Source: Aphodousia sp048520025 (GTDB taxonomy: Bacteria > Pseudomonadota > Gammaproteobacteria > Burkholderiales > Burkholderiaceae_F). Taken from it: 7,071 nt of DNA. The notes under the pieces were generated by a model. It worked only from the letters and a program-made list of their open reading frames with translations. It was not told the origin of the DNA and did not search any database. How positions within the stretch are numbered: position 1 is the first letter of the stretch; every line of letters starts with the position of its first letter. Both the position numbers and the translations under genes were made by a program. The stretch is from contig DBFZTP010000122.1 of the NCBI GenBank assembly GCA_048520025.1, positions 1 to 7,071 on the forward strand, written 5' to 3'. Shown here piece after piece: positions 5,548 through 7,071 of this stretch.

Positions 5548-6477
5548 GTGAGTGACAACCAAAAACCTTTGGCTCATGAAAAAAAAGAATCTCAAAGCAT
5601 GAAGCCACATAAAAAGAACTCTCAAAGCAATGAGCAATGGGGGGTCTCTTTTGTGTTGGCAGTCTCTGTTCACGCCTTATTGTTTGTTGGTTTATTCGTT
5701 GTCTTTCAATGGAATCGCGTCAGTGATGAAGTGGTTTATGCCGAGTTGTGGGCACCGGCTCAAATTGCCTCTACGCCTGCAGAACCGGTCAAAGTTGAAA
5801 AACCACAAGAAGTTGAACAACCGAAACCTGAACCTGAGCCGGAACCCGAGCCAGAACCCGCTCCCCCACCGGAGCCACCCAAGCCTCAAGAGCAAGCGCC
5901 TTCGGAGCCCCCTGAAGATGTGATTCGTCAACAAGACGAAGAAAAGAAAAAACTCGAAGAACAAAAGCGCTTAGAGGAAGAAAAGCGACTCGAGGAACAG
6001 AGAAAACTTGAAGAGCAAAAACGCCTCGAAGAAGAAAAGCGTAAAGCCGAAGAGAAAAAGCGCCAAGAGCAACGCCGAAGAGAGCAAGCCAAGCGCTTAG
6101 CTCAGCAAATGCAACAGCAAGAAATGCAACGTTTACAACAAACGTCGCAAAACAATGCTGCTGGCGTTTCTGCTTCTATGGGTGGCGCTCAATCGGCTGT
6201 TTACAACTCTCGTATTGTCGCCTGCGTGCGTCGTAATCTCATCTTCTCGGTCACACCGGATATGAAGAGCGGTCAATATGAAACCGTCTATGAGGTAACG
6301 CTTTTGGAAAACGGTCAACAAGCGGCCGCGCCGAAATTGTTAAAAGCCAGTGGATTACCGGCCTATGATCGAGCTGTTGAGTCCGCTATTCGCATGTGCG
6401 ATCCGTTCCCCGTTCCTGATAACGGGAAACCACCCAAAACAATTCAGTTAACCTTCGATCCGGTTGACTCAAATTAA
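5548..6477 (+). CDS. tolA: Tol-Pal system protein TolA (TonB-like energy transducer)
   Basis: TolA spans the periplasm and carries energy from TolQR to the outer-membrane Pal complex. The 309-residue protein has a basic cytoplasmic N-terminus and one membrane helix (about 32-54) containing the conserved His42. A Pro/Glu-rich segment follows (77-123, with PEPEPEPEPEP at 94-104), then a highly charged helix (about 127-198) with five hexapeptide units, a Gly/Ala/Ser linker (203-217), and a C-terminal TonB/TolA-type domain (218-309). KLLKASGLPAYDRAVESAI and the closing IQLTFDP fit that domain, as in beta-proteobacterial TolA. The protein is much shorter than E. coli TolA (421), mainly in the helix. 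Its only cysteines, Cys226 and Cys284, lie in the C-terminal domain and could form a disulfide. GTG at 5548 is chosen for its position three bases after tolR; ATG at 5599 is the alternative. Identity rests on architecture plus the tolQR context, since a TonB could look similar in isolation. Confidence 0.92.
   Translation: MSDNQKPLAHEKKESQSMKPHKKNSQSNEQWGVSFVLAVSVHALLFVGLFVVFQWNRVSDEVVYAELWAPAQIASTPAEPVKVEKPQEVEQPKPEPEPEPEPEPAPPPEPPKPQEQAPSEPPEDVIRQQDEEKKKLEEQKRLEEEKRLEEQRKLEEQKRLEEEKRKAEEKKRQEQRRREQAKRLAQQMQQQEMQRLQQTSQNNAAGVSASMGGAQSAVYNSRIVACVRRNLIFSVTPDMKSGQYETVYEVTLLENGQQAAAPKLLKASGLPAYDRAVESAIRMCDPFPVPDNGKPPKTIQLTFDPVDSN
5821..5859 (+). repeat. Pro-Glu dipeptide repeat in tolA
   Basis: Residues 92-104 of TolA alternate proline with a charged residue (PKPEPEPEPEPEP). 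Proline codons vary (CCG, CCT, CCC, CCA), so the DNA is only loosely repetitive, which suggests selection on the protein rather than fresh slippage. Such segments form stiff extended rods and are common in TonB. Confidence 0.85.
5953..6042 (+). repeat. five 18-bp units encoding Leu-Glu-Glu-x-[KR]-[KR] in tolA
   Basis: Five consecutive six-codon units begin with Leu at residues 136, 142, 148, 154 and 160: LEEQKR, LEEEKR, LEEQRK, LEEQKR, LEEEKR. Silent differences between units are frequent. The six-residue period does not fit a coiled-coil heptad. The Glu to Lys/Arg spacing of three or four residues fits a single charged alpha-helix, as expected for the periplasm-spanning domain II of TolA. 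Confidence 0.9.
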
Positions 6478-6486
6478 TTATCTTGT

Positions 6487-6491
6487 TGGAG
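6487..6491 (+). promoter_or_regulatory. ribosome binding site of the gene after tolA
   Basis: TGGAG lies six bases before the ATG at 6498, in the 20-bp gap after the tolA stop. It fixes the start of the partial gene and shows that a translated gene really begins here. Confidence 0.7.
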
Positions 6492-6497
6492 TAAGTT

Positions 6498-7071
6498 ATG
6501 CATAAATTCAATTCACGATTTGCAGAAAGTCTTGGTCTTTCCTACGGTGGTTGCGTCCGCGATCTCGTTCGTTTCACCTCCGGCGAAGTGGCCAATGCTG
6601 TCAACGCTCCCTTGCCGTTTTTCCGCTTCTTCAATCCGGAAGCCACTCGCAACTTTAATGCTCAATGGGCCGCTATGCTTGAAGCCATTGGTATGCTTGC
6701 CGCAATGACGGAGTCTGAAGAGTATCGTCAAAATGAAAAGCTCGTTAAAAAAACACTCTTTCATATGCACCAAACGGTGGAAATGACCTTAACGGAAAAA
6801 CTTTTGAGTCAATTAACGCCCGAAGCCAAGCAACGCTATGAAGAAGCTCGCAAGCTTTTGGTAAAAGAGGCTTTGGTTCCTGAAGCTAAAAAGGCCGACT
6901 TGTCAGAGGCTTTCTTGAAAGTCATTCACGGTGAGAAGTATGAAAAGGTGAGCGAACGCACCAAAGTCCAAGCTTTAAAGCAAGTTTCTTTAGCTTACGA
7001 TGTTTTCCGTCGTGTCTATTATGTGGAAATCGCTCACTTTGAAAATGAATCAGTGAATATTCCTGAAGAAG
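6498..7071 (+). CDS. unrecognised protein encoded directly after tolA, N-terminal part
   Basis: An open frame of 191 codons starts at an ATG with a good ribosome binding site and runs off the right edge. I do not recognise the family. The protein begins MHKFNSRFAESLGLSYGG. It has no signal peptide or membrane helix in the visible part, so it is probably cytoplasmic. Residues 40-56 are rich in aromatics and asparagine (PLPFFRFFNPEATRNFN). From about residue 58 it looks largely alpha-helical and charged, with stretches such as MLAAMTESEEYRQNEKLVKK, LTPEAKQRYEEARKLLVKEA and RTKVQALKQVSLAYDVFRRVYY. Base composition and codon use look like its neighbours, so there is no sign of transfer. Only 20 bp separate it from tolA, so it is likely co-transcribed. 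It occupies the place of tolB, but TolB is a secreted beta-propeller protein with a signal peptide, and this is clearly not that. Confidence 0.85.
   Translation, partial: MHKFNSRFAESLGLSYGGCVRDLVRFTSGEVANAVNAPLPFFRFFNPEATRNFNAQWAAMLEAIGMLAAMTESEEYRQNEKLVKKTLFHMHQTVEMTLTEKLLSQLTPEAKQRYEEARKLLVKEALVPEAKKADLSEAFLKVIHGEKYEKVSERTKVQALKQVSLAYDVFRRVYYVEIAHFENESVNIPEE

Noticed and set aside
5599..5601. ATG at codon 18 as the tolA start
   Set aside because: The GTG at 5548 sits three bases after tolR, like the tolQ-tolR spacing, and shares its start context with ruvB and ruvC. The later ATG remains possible but is less likely.
5692..5964. Minus-strand open frame antisense to the Pro/Glu-rich part of tolA
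   Set aside because: Its Phe/Leu/Arg repeats are simply the complement of the Pro-Glu codons. No ribosome site or plausible product.
1..7071. Mobile element, CRISPR array, toxin-antitoxin or defence system
   Set aside because: No transposase or integrase, no regularly spaced repeats with unique spacers, no terminal inverted repeats, and composition is even throughout. Almost every base belongs to core housekeeping genes.

Overview
This window is ordinary core-genome DNA from a Gram-negative proteobacterium. It holds a dense run of same-strand housekeeping genes and the start of one gene on the opposite strand. A Tol envelope system, a divergent ypjD-like/ffh pair and RuvA/B/C proteins close to the proteobacterial type suggest Betaproteobacteria. 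The moderate GC content (mid-to-high 40s percent by eye) and the gene mix would fit a Sutterellaceae-like member of Burkholderiales. That placement is inference, and no ribosomal RNA is present to confirm it.

Layout: positions 1-210 on the minus strand hold the first 70 codons of an inner-membrane protein of the YpjD/CcsA-like family, running off the left edge. Positions 211-325 are a divergent intergenic region with a possible promoter and an 18-bp-period direct repeat that runs into the ffh start. On the plus strand follow ffh (326-1735), ruvC (1744-2328), ruvA (2325-2900), ruvB (2902-3936) and ybgC (3940-4380). A 69-bp gap with an imperfect hairpin comes next, then tolQ (4450-5118), tolR (5122-5544), tolA (5548-6477) and an unrecognised gene (6498 to the right edge). 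Apart from the 69-bp gap, plus-strand genes overlap by 4 bp or are separated by 1 to 20 bp, and no intrinsic terminator is visible. The whole strand could be one long transcript, possibly with an internal start before tolQ.

Three functional groups share the run. Ffh is the signal recognition particle GTPase that delivers inner-membrane proteins. RuvA, RuvB and RuvC branch-migrate and cut Holliday junctions. YbgC (acyl-CoA thioesterase) and TolQ-TolR-TolA form the inner-membrane part of the Tol-Pal system, which uses the proton gradient to keep the outer membrane tight at division. The order ruvCAB-ybgC-tolQRA is known from other proteobacteria such as Pseudomonas. The less usual points are ffh directly in front of ruvC, and an unrecognised gene in the slot after tolA where tolB normally sits.

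All complete genes look intact, with their key catalytic residues. I see no mobile element, CRISPR array, tRNA, rRNA or defence system. The points most worth a second look are the unknown gene after tolA, the repeat architecture of TolA, the glycine/phenylalanine-rich end of Ffh, and the repeated sequence around the ffh start codon.
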